Under the pieces are notes generated by a model. It worked only from the letters and a program-made list of their open reading frames with translations. It ran no database searches and had not been told where the DNA came from. A DNA stretch of 64,000 bases, taken from positions 48,493,001 to 48,557,000 of the forward strand of contig NC_092316.1 in NCBI RefSeq assembly GCF_036785885.1, written 5' to 3'. The stretch comes from Coffea arabica. Lineage: Eukaryota; Streptophyta; Magnoliopsida; Gentianales; Rubiaceae. Shown here one piece after another: positions 12,162 through 24,547 of this stretch; position 1 is the stretch's first letter; every line of letters starts with the position of its first letter. The position numbers and the translations under genes are program-made.

Positions 12162-12449
12162 CTTTTCCTATTCCAATTTTATGGTAGGGAATTGTTAATT
12201 TTCTGCCTTTTGTCAGTAGATTATTTAAATTAAAAGGTAGCCAAGAACTCAGTCAGAATTAAAAGAAGGAAAAAGAAAAGCAAAATAAAACCTCAGATGC
12301 AATGTTCCCTATAACTGAAAGTCCAAATGCGATGTAGATGACACCTAGGGAATAATGTACATCTCTCTCTGACCTCCAAAATAAATCAAGCTTACAAATT
12401 ATACATCAATATCTGTTTGCATTAGCCAAAAGCATTGTTTCTGATACGA
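12162..12449. other. Spacer downstream of receptor-kinase fragment
   Basis: AT-rich sequence between the copia element and the kinase fragment; may be the old 3' UTR of the kinase. No feature recognised. Confidence 0.4.
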
Positions 12450-13140
12450 TCAAGACCTGACCGTATGCTGCAAAAAATAGCAGGTTATAAGCTCAATTGA
12501 ATGAGGAAATATCACTTTCAGCATTGAGAAGTAAAATTTGCACATAAAGGATAAATACTTACTGTCATCAGAAATTGAAATTGATGCTTGATCTTTATTA
12601 GTTCTATTAAAACATCTTTCATACCGATCCTTTCTCTTGGACATTCTCTAGAGCAGTTTAAAGCCAATTTCATAATCAATGTAACACACTTCAGCTTGTC
12701 AGTGAAATGTTCATCCTCTGGCCGTATCAAGTTTGCATCAACGACCTGAAGTGCATCAGGAAGAGAATCTTCTACCCAGCTGTTAAGGCTTAAATCTCCA
12801 GAAAACATTTCATCACTAGGCCTCATCCTTGAAAAAACTTCCATCAAAACTATTCCAAAACTATATACATCAATTCTTGTCGAAACTATCCCCTCTGATC
12901 CATACTCTGTAATGAAAATTACAATAGTCAAAATAATAGAATTGGTTAAAAGATTAACAACAGATAAACAACATCGTAGAAGTAAAGAAAATGGAGACAG
13001 CAAAAGCTAAATGCTTAACCTGGTGCAATGTATCCCAATGTTGCGAGGGTGTGGGTATGCAAAATACTTTCTCCTTCGCCAAACATTTTTGCTATGCCAA
13101 AATCACTTACATGGGCAACCGTATCTTCATCAAGCAAGGT
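12450..13140 (-). pseudogene. LRR receptor-like kinase, 3' fragment (C-terminal kinase lobe only)
   Basis: Three minus-strand exon pieces with GT-AG borders: about 13140-13020, 12906-12563 and 12467-12450. The first carries the activation-loop motif SDFGIAKMFGEGES and the GYIAP end. The second continues with EYGSEG, DVYSFGIVLMEV (subdomain IX) and the conserved R of subdomain XI (CPRERIGMKDV). The intron inside the APE motif is typical of the LRR-XII (FLS2/EFR-like) family. Upstream of about 13130 similarity stops abruptly in AT-rich DNA: the LRRs, transmembrane segment, P-loop and catalytic loop are all missing. A TGA ends the last exon after only five codons. It is a truncated relic, not a working receptor. 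Confidence 0.75.
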
Positions 13141-13143
13141 AAG

Positions 13144-15044
13144 ATGTCTTTAATGTTTTTTTTTTCTTTTTAGTTTTTATTCTTTTTTTTAGTAACAATT
13201 AATTCCCTTCTTTTTTCACTTCATAAATTAACCATTTATAATATATTTAATTTTAATATTTCTCTTACAATTAGTGCATTAAAATTTATAAAATTGCATT
13301 TTAAGTTCTTTTATAAAAATCTTATAGGGAAAAGGATGGGTTAGGTGGCACAGAAGAAGTGAGATGTCTTGAAATTGAGAGCCCCCCCCCCCAACAGCCA
13401 ATCCCCCGGGCTTACAATTCAAAACTTTATTTTATAACATTTTTTGTTCAAAAAATAAAAATTATAGAACATAAAAAAGTGCCCCTACAAATGCATGGAA
13501 AAGAAACTAGTATATATAATAGTTTGGTATTCAATTCTTATTTTGGTTGGTAATTGACATGGCTACTCTCACATTTTGTTCTGCTAATACTCTGTCTTGT
13601 GGCCTTAAGGACATATATGCTTTACTAAAATTTGGACAAATTTTTACTTTTCTATAATTCTATCCTTCATTTTTTGGTAAATTTGAATTAGTGTATTAAT
13701 ATCCTACTTAATACATGCTTACACTGATTGTGACATCTTTTATCAATTAATCATACTTTTCCTTTTCCAATTTTCTCCGTAATTCTCTATTCTTATTATT
13801 TGGCTTGATTGTTTATCAATAGTTGTCAAATTTTGACAATTTTTATTCTCCAATCATTCAATGTTTTGTGACTTTTTTGTATGATACTTATACTAATTCA
13901 TTTAAGTTGTTCAATTAGTTATCCTTTCCTAAATTTTTTCCACTAATTATTTTGCTTTTTCTGTGGGGTCCAATTTCTTTGTAACTTATTACAAACCAAT
14001 GTCATATCCATATAAGCACTGACATAAAAGAGTTCTCGATTTTTAATTTTTTATTTATTTCAATAAATTAAAAATTACCTCTAAAATTAATTTTATTTTC
14101 ATAAGAGAAAACAAGAAATGCAACAAATAATTGAAGTTTAAGTGTATTTATATTTTATTATTGTTTCCTTACATGTACGGATCCTACATTAACTTTTGTG
14201 TCAAAAAAAGTAAGCATGTACAGTTTTCTTTGACATATCTTCTTCTCTTATAGTTCAACTTGCGAATAATAATTAAAGTACGCAAAATTGGGTATGTTGT
14301 TCAAGAATTTACTATTTTCATCATGTTTAACTTCAAATTTTTTTTATAAAGTATTTTAGCTCTTTGGAATCAAAGTTCTTTAAAAAGAAGAAAACAACTT
14401 TGGATTAAAAGAAGTGCCTATGCAGATGCACCGATGAAAAACTCATTGTCAATATTTGAGTTTCATATAAAAATGACAATAATAAGAATAAACATAATAT
14501 AATATAACCTCTATAAATTAATAACCTTGGGATTATACGAATTTTACTAATTTAAAGAGGTAATGATTTATTAATTTATCGAATCTACTTGCAATTCAAA
14601 TAAATATTTATTTAATCAACTAAAGTTTTATTATATTTTATAAAAATATGAATTATTCTATTGATAAAAGGAGGCTAAAAGTCTTAGGAATATAAACTGA
14701 TCCATATCCATTTGATTTGCAATTATGATTTAATTCCATTAATGTTCTCAATATAAGTATGTAACCACTAATGTAAGTGCGTTACTAATATCATTTTTCT
14801 ATTATCAAAGATCAAAAAAGATTTAGGAATCCTAAACGATGGATCATAAGTGATATCATTTTTCTATTATTAAGAGGTCAAAAAGATTTAGAAATACTAA
14901 ATGATAACTGTCCACTTCTGTTCTATTAAATCTATATAATGAATCAGATTAATAATACTATGTATATAAATGATAAGGAAGTCTTCTTATAATAAAAAGA
15001 ATTAAATGCAGAAATAAGGGTACTATTGTCATCTAATTGTCTAA
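13144..15044. other. AT-rich intergenic region
   Basis: No gene seen. It contains a C run near 13383-13392 and an imperfect direct repeat of about 65 bp (14788-14914; both units begin ATATCATTTTTCTATTAT). Confidence 0.5.
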
Positions 15045-15899
15045 GGCACTTTATGGCCTTAATCAATTAGAAAATAGTAACAAAATTAACTTCATCCAAA
15101 TAATCGATGAAGTGATCGATTTATCCTCCATTAAAAGCTTGTAAGTGACAAAAATACTTTTTTGGTAGAGAAAATTGTCATCTTAAATGGATTAATTTTC
15201 ACTTCATAATAAAATTATAACTGAAAACATATAACAAGAAAATGTATAATCATTTTGAATGAAATTAAAACAAAAGAAGTGGGAAAAAAAGAAAGGGAAT
15301 AAATTTAATTCAAGAATCTTAGCAACCTTATTTTACTACATATTTCAAGTTAGCCTAGTAAGAAAAGATTGTTATCAAGGAAAAGTAAATAATCTAGGAG
15401 TTATATTGAAATTTCTAAATCCAATATTTTGTTTACTAATATGTTGTTTTTAATTTTGGTTAGGTATTGCAACTTATATTGCAGTTATTGTACTAAATTA
15501 TATGAAAATTTTTGGATTCTACTCCAATTTTATTCTTGTAAAGATTTCAAGTGAAATTTTGCTGATTATATGAAGTTATGGCATTATCATGCGTTGAAGA
15601 AAATTATGAGATTTTAAAATTGCAATAGTAGCCACTTAATATTTCCATATTTTGCCCCTCATTTTAACGCAATAGTCTTAATTCTCATTCAAAGTAAAGC
15701 AGCATAATTTTTTATGTGTTAACAATTAGACTATTTGATACCAAGAGAAAATTAGTCTTTTTAATGTAGTAATCTTTGCCACCAAATTGTATTTTTGTTA
15801 CTTAAGTTTTTAATGGAGGATAAATTGGTCATTTCAACAGTTACTTGGATGAAATTAATTTTTGCATTATTTTTTAGTTGATCAAGGGTGTAAAGTGCT
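15045..15899. mobile_element. Long-TIR MITE (about 855 bp)
   Basis: The segment 15045-15169 is the imperfect reverse complement of 15776-15899 over about 125 bp. Shared blocks include CACTTTA at both outer ends, TTCATCCAA and TTTATCCTCCATTAAAA. The core has no coding potential. Long terminal inverted repeats without an ORF suggest a Mutator-like MITE. I could not identify a convincing target duplication, so the exact ends are uncertain. Confidence 0.6.
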
Positions 15900-17019
15900 T
15901 ATTAAAATACTTTAGATTGTAAAGTGCAACTAGTATAAAAGTTTGTGGTGACTACACATTTAATCGTATTAAATAAATACAAGGTCTTCTCATATATCTC
16001 ATTGTTAAACTACAAATTTCCACCTAAAAGATGTTCATAAATCAATTAAAACTATCAATAAGATCGGGCTCTACAAAAAAAAAAAAAAAAAAAAAAAGCT
16101 TATTGAGCCTAATTTTAATTAGGTCAAACAGAGTTTGGGCTTAAATATTAAGCCCAAATTAAACAGGAGATAATGTTAGCCCTTTCAAGACTTAGGCCTT
16201 ATTAAAGCCCAACCCATCTATGAGTATAATTATATGATATATATGTATATAAATTTATGGTAATTTGTAATTATTAAATATATATTATATATAATAATGT
16301 ATTTAATTATGAGTTTTGGCTAAGCCCAATTTGAGTTCGAAACTCATAAAAAAGTGTAAAATGAGTTTGACTTTTCTAATTTGGTCTTGAAATCCGAAAG
16401 TTCGTTACTCAAAAGCCTTATTATGAGTCGATGTTGGACCTGCAAAAACCCAACTTACAAAGCTTGATTGACAGCCATCAATAAAGTACTATGTAGTATA
16501 ATAGATAACATGTCACATGCACTAAAAAAATGATTGCAACAATGGATTTATGAAAAAATAAACAATAATTGACTCACTTTTTAAAAGTTTATGATATATA
16601 ATTTTTGTCAATTATTAATTTGTGATATGAATGGGACAAAGAGTTAGCCAAGGTCGTGACTGAAACAAGCATTATTTAATAGATATTATTAACTTATAAA
16701 AGTTCTACATACATCCACAATTAAGTATGTCCCTAAGATAGAAGAGGAAGCTCTCATGAGTTTGGGGAAAAGTATGCATATGCAAACTCATAGCAAGTAT
16801 TCTCAGTCCAAGCTATATTCCGATATTCTCTCCATCTAAGACGAGCTTTATTCCGATATTCTACTCCGTCCAATACAAAGGCATGTATGTCGTTCCTCAT
16901 TCTTTACCCATGTGTATTTATAACTGCACAAATAGCATCCAATTTCTAAAGCTCATCTATTAAGAACCTTAGCTTTTTGTTTGAATTACTCCATTAGTTC
17001 TAATTTCTCCACTATTATA
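15900..17019. other. AT-rich intergenic region
   Basis: Contains a pure A run at about 16075-16097. No gene or dated element recognised. Confidence 0.4.
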
Positions 17020-17126
17020 CACTTTTGGGCTATATATTTTTTTTTCCGAAACGATAATAGTCATATATTAAACATCAACTAAACTTTACACTTGGAGCAA
17101 AGGCCCCTAATTCTATACAAAAGTGC

Positions 17127-18574
17127 TCAATAGCACAGAGGATTGATCCATTCCTCATCATGTAAGATGCCTAAGGCATACTCCCCAACTGTAGTACTAA
17201 CATGATTATCAGTTTTAGATATAACACCAAAAGAGCACATTTGAAACAGCACTTTTAAGCTAAGAAAATCCTCAACTAGAGTATGCAACTTGATATTTGA
17301 TGCACTCCCCGCACTAATCTGCTGATGTAGGTGTTTGTTGCAGCTCTGGATGTTGACTTTTCTCCAGCCTTTGACAGCCAATTTACTCATAGCTATCTTG
17401 ATAGCCTCGGCCTCGTCCAATTGTGGACAATTGTAGCTTCTTTCATGCATAGCCCAAGCTGCAACAATAACATTTCCTTCAGTCATAGCAGTCACACCTA
17501 TGCCAACCTTTTTGATGTTCAGTTTGCTTAGTGCAGCAACCTTAACTTGGATCACATCTGCATTCTCTGCTTCTATCCTTTGCATTTGGTAAGCAGCTGT
17601 TTCTGCTGTGCTCACTTGCTCCTGCTGTTTGTAGGCTTCGCTGAACTCCATCCATTCCTCTTGAGCTTTCTGAATAGTTGTCATTGCATGCCTTTGTTTG
17701 TTGTTGAATTCCCACTCATTTCTGCTTTTCCATACTTGCCACAAGATGTTAACTGTTAGAGCCAGGTGTTCTTCACCATCCTGTCTCGATTTGGCTCCTG
17801 TAATTTCAGTCCACCAGGCCTTAAAACAGCCTTGTTTGTCCTTAGCACCCCCCATTGTATTGGTGCTATCTGCCAAACCTGCTTAGCCTGTCTGCAGTTC
17901 AGCAACACATGTTCCACCGTCTCTTCCCCTTCACCACATGCTTTACAGATGGGATCTCCTTTCTTAGACCTACTAAAGATTACTTCCTTGACTGGGAGCG
18001 CATTATTGATGCATTTCCACATGAAGGTCTTTAGTTTCTGTTTGATGTTGAGTTTCCATAGGTAGGACCACATCTATTTTGCTGCATTGTGTGTACTGGG
18101 ACCATCACCCTTATAGCCAATCCTTTCTTGTGCCTCCCTCTCTTTCGTAAGTACCTTGTAACCTGTGCTCACTGTGTACTGTCTTGTAGGAGAGTGCATC
18201 CAGAAATTACGGTCCTCCTTTCCTGCTAAGCTTATAGGAATATTTAAGATTCTGTCAGCATCCTCACTATTAAAAGTTCTAAACACTTCCACTCTATTCC
18301 ACCTCTTCTGAATGATTAAGTCTTGAACTTTCTGCACTTTGCATTCTGGAGGTTTGGGTGTTGAGGGCCTTCCTTCCTTGTTCCCAACAATCCACTTGTT
18401 CTCCCAGACATCTGTACTGCACCCATTTCCAACTTTCCTCCAGGTGCCATCCTCCACCAACTGTTTAGCTCCCATTAGGCTCTGCCAGATCCATGAAGCA
18501 TTCTGTGGGCACTTGCAATCGAAGATGGATCCTGTAGGGTAGTATATCGCTTTCAGAACCTTGGAGATAAGCAA
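17127..18574 (-). pseudogene. LINE zf-RVT and RNase H region
   Basis: 18574-18074 and 18073-17756 carry the C-terminal linker and the zf-RVT motif (CKACGEGEETVEHVLLNC). 17876-17127, in another frame, carries an RNase H fold of the plant LINE type (GIGVTAMTEGNVI, LDEAEAIKIA). One expected catalytic Asp (usually in 'ESD') reads QSCN here, so the RNase H is probably inactive as well as frame-broken. Confidence 0.75.
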
Positions 18575-18604
18575 ATTTGGATTTACAAGCAGTCTCCAAA
18601 TCTG

Positions 18605-20544
18605 CTAACCAAGCAAGGCTCTGTTAAAATTGACCAGGTCTTTGAACCCAAGTCCTCCCTGGTTCTTGGTTTGGGACATTCTCTTCCAAGAGCAAAGATG
18701 CATCTTATTCTTTCCATTAGTGTCTCCCCACCAGTAGCTTGCCATTAGCGCACTGATCTCTTTGCACAGTTTCAGAGGTAGTTTAAAGCACGACATAGCA
18801 TAAGTTGGGATTGCTAGAGTCACTGCTTTTAACAAGATCTCCTTCCCTGCTTGATTCAGCAATTTCTGTTTCCAACTTCCAAACTTCTTTTGAATGTTGT
18901 CTCTGATGAATCCAAAGATTTGGTCCTTAGTCCTCGTTATCACCATAGGCAGCCCCAGGTATTTGCCTTGGTTGACCATCTGGATATTCCCCAGTTTGCA
19001 GCATACTTCAAGCTTTTTGTCATGATCCATATTTTTGCTGAAGAAAATAGAGGACTTCTCCATATTGATCAACTGTCCAGAGCTCGTTTCATATGTCACC
19101 AGGATCCTCTTTAGCTCCTCAGCTTGGTTGGTGTCTGCTTTACAGAAAATTAATGAGTCATCTGCAAAAAATAAGTGAGTTAGTCTAGGTCCATTTCTGC
19201 TGATTTTGAGACCAGAAATTTTCTTTTCCTCTTCAGCTCTTATCAGCAGATTTGAGAAGCCTTTTGAGCACAGTAGGAAGAGATAGGGTGAGAGGGTGTC
19301 ACCCTGTCTGATTCCTCTTTCAGGTACAATGTATTCCTTAACCTCACCATTAATATTGAAAGAATAAGAGACAGTTTCAACACATTTCATAATCCAGTTA
19401 ATCCATCTGCTACAGAAACCCATTTTTTGCATCATTACCCTCAAAAAATGACATTCCACTCTATCGTAAGCTTTAGACATATCTAGCTTAACAGCCATGT
19501 ACCCCTCTTTCCCTTGCCTTTTATTTTTCAGGAAGTGCATGTATTCATGAGCTAAAATAACATTGTCTAGGATCTGTCTACCAGGAATGAAAGCATATTG
19601 GGTTTTACTAATACAGAAATTTAACACAGCTTTAAGCCTATTAGCCAGAATTTTAGAAATCACTTTATAAAGTACATTACACAAGCTAATAGGCCTATAA
19701 TGCTTCAGATTGACAGGATCTTTAATTTTAGGAATGAGAGAGATCAGGGTGTGATTCAGGGCTCTTGGCATGGAATTGGAATGAAAAAAGCTCTAGACTG
19801 CTTGGACTATCTCATGTTTAATAATAAACCAGAATTTCTGGAAAAAATGGGGGTCATACCATCCATCCCAGGAGCTGTATCAGGAGACATAGAGAAAATT
19901 GTTGTTCTGATTTCTTCTTCATCAACACCTCTAACCAGTTGATCATTCATGCTAGCCGTGATGGTGGATGGAATACCTCTAAGGATCTCCTCTGAGCTGC
20001 CATTCCAACTACTAGTAAAAAGCAGCCTGTAGTAATCTGCCACTTCCTTTCCTAACTCATGCTCATTCTCAGTCCAAGATCCATCTTCCTTTTGCAGATT
20101 CAACATTCTGTTTCTCCTCCTCCTTCCCTTGACTTGAGCGTGAAAGAAATTAGTATTCTTATCCCCCTCCTTTATCCAGTTTAGTCGAGCTTTTTGGTGC
20201 CAATACAGTTCCTCCTCCTTGTAGGCCTCCTTTAACTGCTCTTTTAGAATCACTGTCTCTTTTCTGTTGCCAGAATGAGTGCTAGACTGAAGCTTCTCCA
20301 GCTGACTTTTGATCTGAAGGATCTTCTTTTTAGCATTGCAGTTGGAGTTATTCTTCCATTTTAATATCTCAACTCTGCAGTTTCTGATTTTGCATTTGAC
20401 CCTAAACATTCTGGACCCCTCATAATCTTTTTCCCATGCTTTTCTAATCACATCCTGGATCCCTTCTCTCTTAAGCCATCTTTTGTCAAAATAAAACCTT
20501 TTTTTCCTCTTCCTAGTATCCGGAATAGTATCTATCAGTAACAT
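18605..20544 (-). pseudogene. LINE reverse transcriptase region
   Basis: Two frames (20544-19807 and 19771-18605) separated by a frameshift near 19800. The second has the canonical landmarks: YRPISLCNVLYKVISKILA, the AYDRV motif, GIRQGDTLSPYLF and the catalytic FFADD box. An in-frame stop at 18605 replaces the usual continuation after 'FNRALL'. The catalytic residues are preserved but the polypeptide is broken. Confidence 0.88.
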
Positions 20545-20609
20545 GCTGTGGTCAGAAGCAAAAGTGTCAACATGTTTGCACTAGGCCGTATCAAAAACAA
20601 GTGACCAGT

Positions 20610-21221
20610 TTATGCTACACAGGCCCCTGTCGAGTCTTTCTCTGACTTCCCCTTCATCCTCCCAATTGTTACTCCATGTCCAGGGGTTCCCCTCAAACCA
20701 ATGTCTATCAATTGGTTATCATTTATAAAGTTGTTAAAATCTGTGAAACTCTTCTCTTCTCTCCATCTGCCTCCCCACTTCTCCTCATTTGATAGAATGT
20801 CATTAAAGTCCCCAGCTATTATCCATTTATCTCCCCACAGCTTTTTCCTTGCTTCCACCACCTTCCACTGACTCTTCCTGATCAAATTGTCACAGCTTGC
20901 ATATATTCCAATGAACCACCATGTAGTCTTTGCCTCCCTGTCTTCCACATGAGCTTCTATAGTAAAGGCCGTTTTGATTATCTCTTTTATTTTTACTTCC
21001 TCTTTCCACATTAGAGCCATGCGCCCAGATCTATTTATAGATTCCACCACACAGCTACTCTCGAAATTCAACTTTTGTCTCACTCGGTCCATATATCTAC
21101 TCCTATTTTTAGTTTCACTCAAAAACAGCATACTTGGGGAGAAGAGGTTGGAAACCTCCCTCAGATGGGGAATTGTCAAGGTGCTCCCAACACCTTGGCA
21201 ATTCCACACCAGAACCTTCAT
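20610..21221 (-). pseudogene. LINE endonuclease (APE-like) segment
   Basis: Starts MKVLVWNCQG, the standard opening of plant L1 endonucleases, and includes WIIAGDFNDIL with the catalytic Asp/Asn. A frameshift near 20695 breaks the end of the domain; the expected RLDR motif is in another frame just downstream. Confidence 0.85.
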
Positions 21222-21315
21222 TGAGGTTTGGGGGCCCAGAGTAGGCTGGTCCCCTCCCCCTCTTGAACCTGAACTTCATAGTAACCCTCAGGACACCCTT
21301 CACTTTTGGGCTATA

Positions 21316-21572
21316 GACCCAACGCAGACCATCGTTGTTGGGCCCCAAAAAATAAACAAATAAAGAATCAACCCAGTGTTTCCATGATCTCGAGTAAACC
21401 TATCGCTGCTAGTTTCACAAGTCCTGGGTGCTCTGCTTCTGTCTCAAAACTCCATGGGAACGGTATGGGATTGTCGCCTTGCTGCCCTTCCACCGCCTCC
21501 CGTTCTCTCTTGCAGCATGGAGGAGTCTATGGTCCGCGTTTATTTAATGGTAAGTCTGGTGGTTTCTTATCA

Positions 21573-21613
<41 letters not shown>

Positions 21614-21891
21614 GTATATTTATATATTTATTTATTTATTTCTCTCCGTCCGCAACCATTTTTTCGGTTTATGCTTTTGATTTTCCTCATCCCTAATTGG
21701 TAGGTATAGGTTTCTCCCGTTTGTAATCTCGTGTTATCATTATATATATATTTTTTTTTTGAAATTTAACTCTTTTTTGAAAGGTGTTCGCCTGATGCCC
21801 TTGGGGATTGTACATTCCATAAATAATCGGCCATCGACAATGGTGCATAGCAACTCAAAAAATTCGATGCCGATGCTGCAGATGGAGGAGA
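21316..21891. other. Spacer with TA microsatellite
   Basis: Sequence between the LINE and the exons starting at 21892; holds a (TA)n run at about 21578-21609. A short open stretch ending at a good donor near 21550 could be an upstream exon, but I could not join it in frame. Confidence 0.35.
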
Positions 21892-21964
21892 ATGGCCATG
21901 TTAATTCCCCCCCAAACACTACTCCTCTGCCCCCTCCTGAAGCTATTGGGGTCAGTTTTGTTTT

Positions 21965-22004
<40 letters not shown>

Positions 22005-23055
22005 CATTATTATTATTTAAGCAGGGAGGGGATGGGGAGAGGAGAAATTGGAACTCAGGACCTTCTGCAGCCTCACTTGAATTTGTTTGCTTACACTTGT
22101 TAACACTTGATCTCTGCTTCCTCACATAAATTTCTATTTTTATTTTTATTTTTTGCATGAATTTCCATTTCTAAGGGAGTGCGATTTAGGAGAAGGGGGA
22201 AGGGGATTGGAACCTAGGAACTCTTGCAGCCTCACATGAATTTGGTCGCTTATACCTGATCTTTGCGTGCTCACATGAATTCATTTTGCATTTATTTTGT
22301 GGGGTTTAAGAAGGGTGAGGGGGATTGGAACCCAAGAAGTTTGTTTGCTTACACTTTGGATATCTGCAGCCTCTCTTCCCCGTTAGTTCTTGTGAAACAT
22401 GTGTTTGGCTGGAATTTTGTTATTTATGTTAGGATAATTGTTAAGTCTTAACTTTCATTGATTTACATCTCTTGAATTGTTAGTCACAAGAATAAAATTT
22501 GATCTCGGGTGATTCAAACTTCATCATGATATAATGTTATAAATTATACATGGGGAAGAAACTCACTTTTATTTACATATGTTTTTCTTATAATGTTATA
22601 AATTGAAATTTCTTGTTTCTAACATACTTTTGGTTGTGGCATCAGGAGGACCACCGTTAGCGAGAAGAAGAAAGTTTTGGATGAGATATCCTATAGAATT
22701 GAGCGCAACGAGAAAGATATCGAATTCCTTAATGAAGCTTTAAAACCGGACCTACCTGGGTTAGCTAGAATCATAGCGAGTATTTGTGCTGTAGTCTTGG
22801 TATGCATTTTAATTAGGTATCTATTTTATGAGAAAAACATTAAATCAAACTAAAAGAGCTGATGCATGATCGTGCGCGTTGTTCTGCACAGGTGGCGGTC
22901 CAAATAGCTCTGCTAGTAGTAAAACCGACCTTGGAGTGTTTTATTTATTGGCTAATTATTCAGAATATCGTTGAAAAAAAAGAAAAGCCGGACATCTATC
23001 GCTCTAATAGTGATCTGCTACAAATCTATGTCAACTTGCCAGTCAAAAAGGGATT
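21892..23055 (+). pseudogene. Unrecognised membrane protein, three exons, 3' end cut by mobile element
   Basis: Model: 21892-21950, 22646-22799 and 22892 to about 23055, with GT-AG borders that keep one frame. The product would start MAMLIPPQ and continue with a charged helical stretch (SEKKKVLDEISYRIERNEKD). Two adjoining hydrophobic segments follow (IIASICAVVLVAVQIALLVV, then ECFIYWLIIQNIV). The third exon runs straight into the palindromic end of the next mobile element without reaching a natural stop. I do not recognise the family. The first exon is the weakest part. A (TTA)n microsatellite lies in intron 1 (about 21966-22017). Confidence 0.35.
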
Positions 23056-23090
23056 AGGGGCAGGAGCGGTCATCAGGCCGACCGCTCCTG

Positions 23091-24547
23091 AACTGTCCTC
23101 TCACAGGCAAAAACATGAGGAGAAAAATGATCCACGTTAGGAAGGCTTAAGAAAGGGTAAAAACGATGCCGTTCGAAATAAAAATTTTTTTTATTCCAAA
23201 CGGAATCAGACGGAGCAAACGTCTTGAGTTCAAAATTTGAAAAACAAGTTGAAATTTTGAATGACCTGCAGAAAACAAAATTGAGGGAAGAGTCTTGGCG
23301 TGCTCTGTCTGAAGGTAGGGAGTTGACAGAAAACTCGTATCTCAGTTTTCTTTTCTCAGAAAACCTAGTCCCTTTTCTCAGTTTCCGTTCGAGAAACTTA
23401 CCAAGAAACTGAGAAGAGACTTCGGCTACTGGGTCAACAAATGTTGTATCCATTTTAAACGCTTACAAGGCAGGCGGCAAGGTAGAAGCAAACAGAGGAA
23501 ATTCTTGTCCTTCAACTTAATAGCAGAAGCAGCTACGCTCTCTGAGTTTGGTGAAACGTAGAGCGTATTAGCAGACCAAGGTAACGTGACTGAACCATGT
23601 AACTAACTGTAGCCAATCATTTATAACCCAAATGCACATCTGTTAAATGAAGGATGAAATTAGATATGAAGATGATAGAAGAATAGTAAAGTTGTACCGT
23701 ATCTATGTGTTTGTGAGCATTCAGCTTTTCAGTGATGAACTATAATGGGATAGTAATTATTGGAAGACCTAGAGATATGTATTCAAGTAAACCGTCGAAA
23801 GAAATTAGGGAAAGATGAGAGAAACAAAGTCACATTTAACAAGTGAATGAATGTACATCCTGTTGTAAATTAGTTACAGGTTATAGGCACTGTGTTACAA
23901 TTGACGTGAATCATTGTGTGCCCAATAGTTGGTCCATGCCCATGACACAATCTTAGTTTGCCCCTCTCTTCTGACCATGCGGTGTGTATAAAATGGAGGT
24001 GCAGAGTTGAATGAGGTGAAACAGAAGAAAAGGCCGACCTATGTGAATAATAAATGGGTGTACTTAGTGTTGTAAGTAAATTAGATGATGTAATAAATAT
24101 ATTACAATGAGTAGAGAATGCTTGTTTGGCCCTCAAAATATAGAAATAGTAAAAAATGCGGAGTTGGCTTTGACGAATGACATAAGATCCAGTGAAACAA
24201 AGTACCCGAAACCTAAATATAATCACCCGAGTGGATGTACATACAGTTAAAATACACTTACATCATGTGATCAACGTATTACAGTACGTATAACTTATTG
24301 TACACGGAATTGTATTTGTACATATATAATGCCGTTGTCTTAGAGTATAATAGGATTTGATATACAAGTATCTGTACAACATTAATCATATCGATGAGAG
24401 TAATAATAGGATTTGGTACACGAGTAATGGGTGTAACATAACATATTATGAATGATAATATACATTTATGTTGTCGTTTATGTACATACTATTCATGAAC
24501 TGTTACAAATTATGGTGTTTGATGCATAATTGGTAGGAGCAGAAGTA
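23091..24547. other. Left internal region of the putative MULE
   Basis: Non-coding by inspection. It contains an imperfect inverted repeat around 23168-23212 (CCGTT...GAATAAAAA against TTTTTATTCCAAACGG) and a stretch repeating CTCAGTTT/CTCAGAAAA near 23340-23420. It would be the 5' UTR or promoter of the transposase. Confidence 0.4.

Larger units (their letters stand above)
17035..21300 (-). mobile_element. L1-type LINE, 4.27 kb, near full length but decayed
   Basis: Minus-strand order: endonuclease, reverse transcriptase, zf-RVT zinc-binding segment, RNase H, then a short A tail (T run at 17036-17045 on the plus strand). The exact 15-bp direct repeat CACTTTTGGGCTATA lies at 17020-17034 and 21301-21315, so both ends are defined. 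Reading frames shift at least three times and there are at least two in-frame stops, so it cannot make a functional ORF2. There is no clear ORF1; the endonuclease starts only about 80 bp from the 5' end, so the element may be 5'-truncated. Confidence 0.92.

Noticed and set aside
17331-18542. Plus-strand frames of 60-100 codons across the LINE
   Set aside because: Antisense shadows of the minus-strand LINE reading frames.
21782-21830. Resemblance of one frame (SPDALGDCTF) to the glutathione-binding motif of dehydroascorbate reductase
   Set aside because: Only about ten residues match, a stop follows at once, and no further exon of that family is nearby.
23073-23453. 126-codon minus-strand frame at the left end of the MULE
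   Set aside because: It begins inside the terminal palindrome and shows no domain; likely chance in a less AT-rich stretch.
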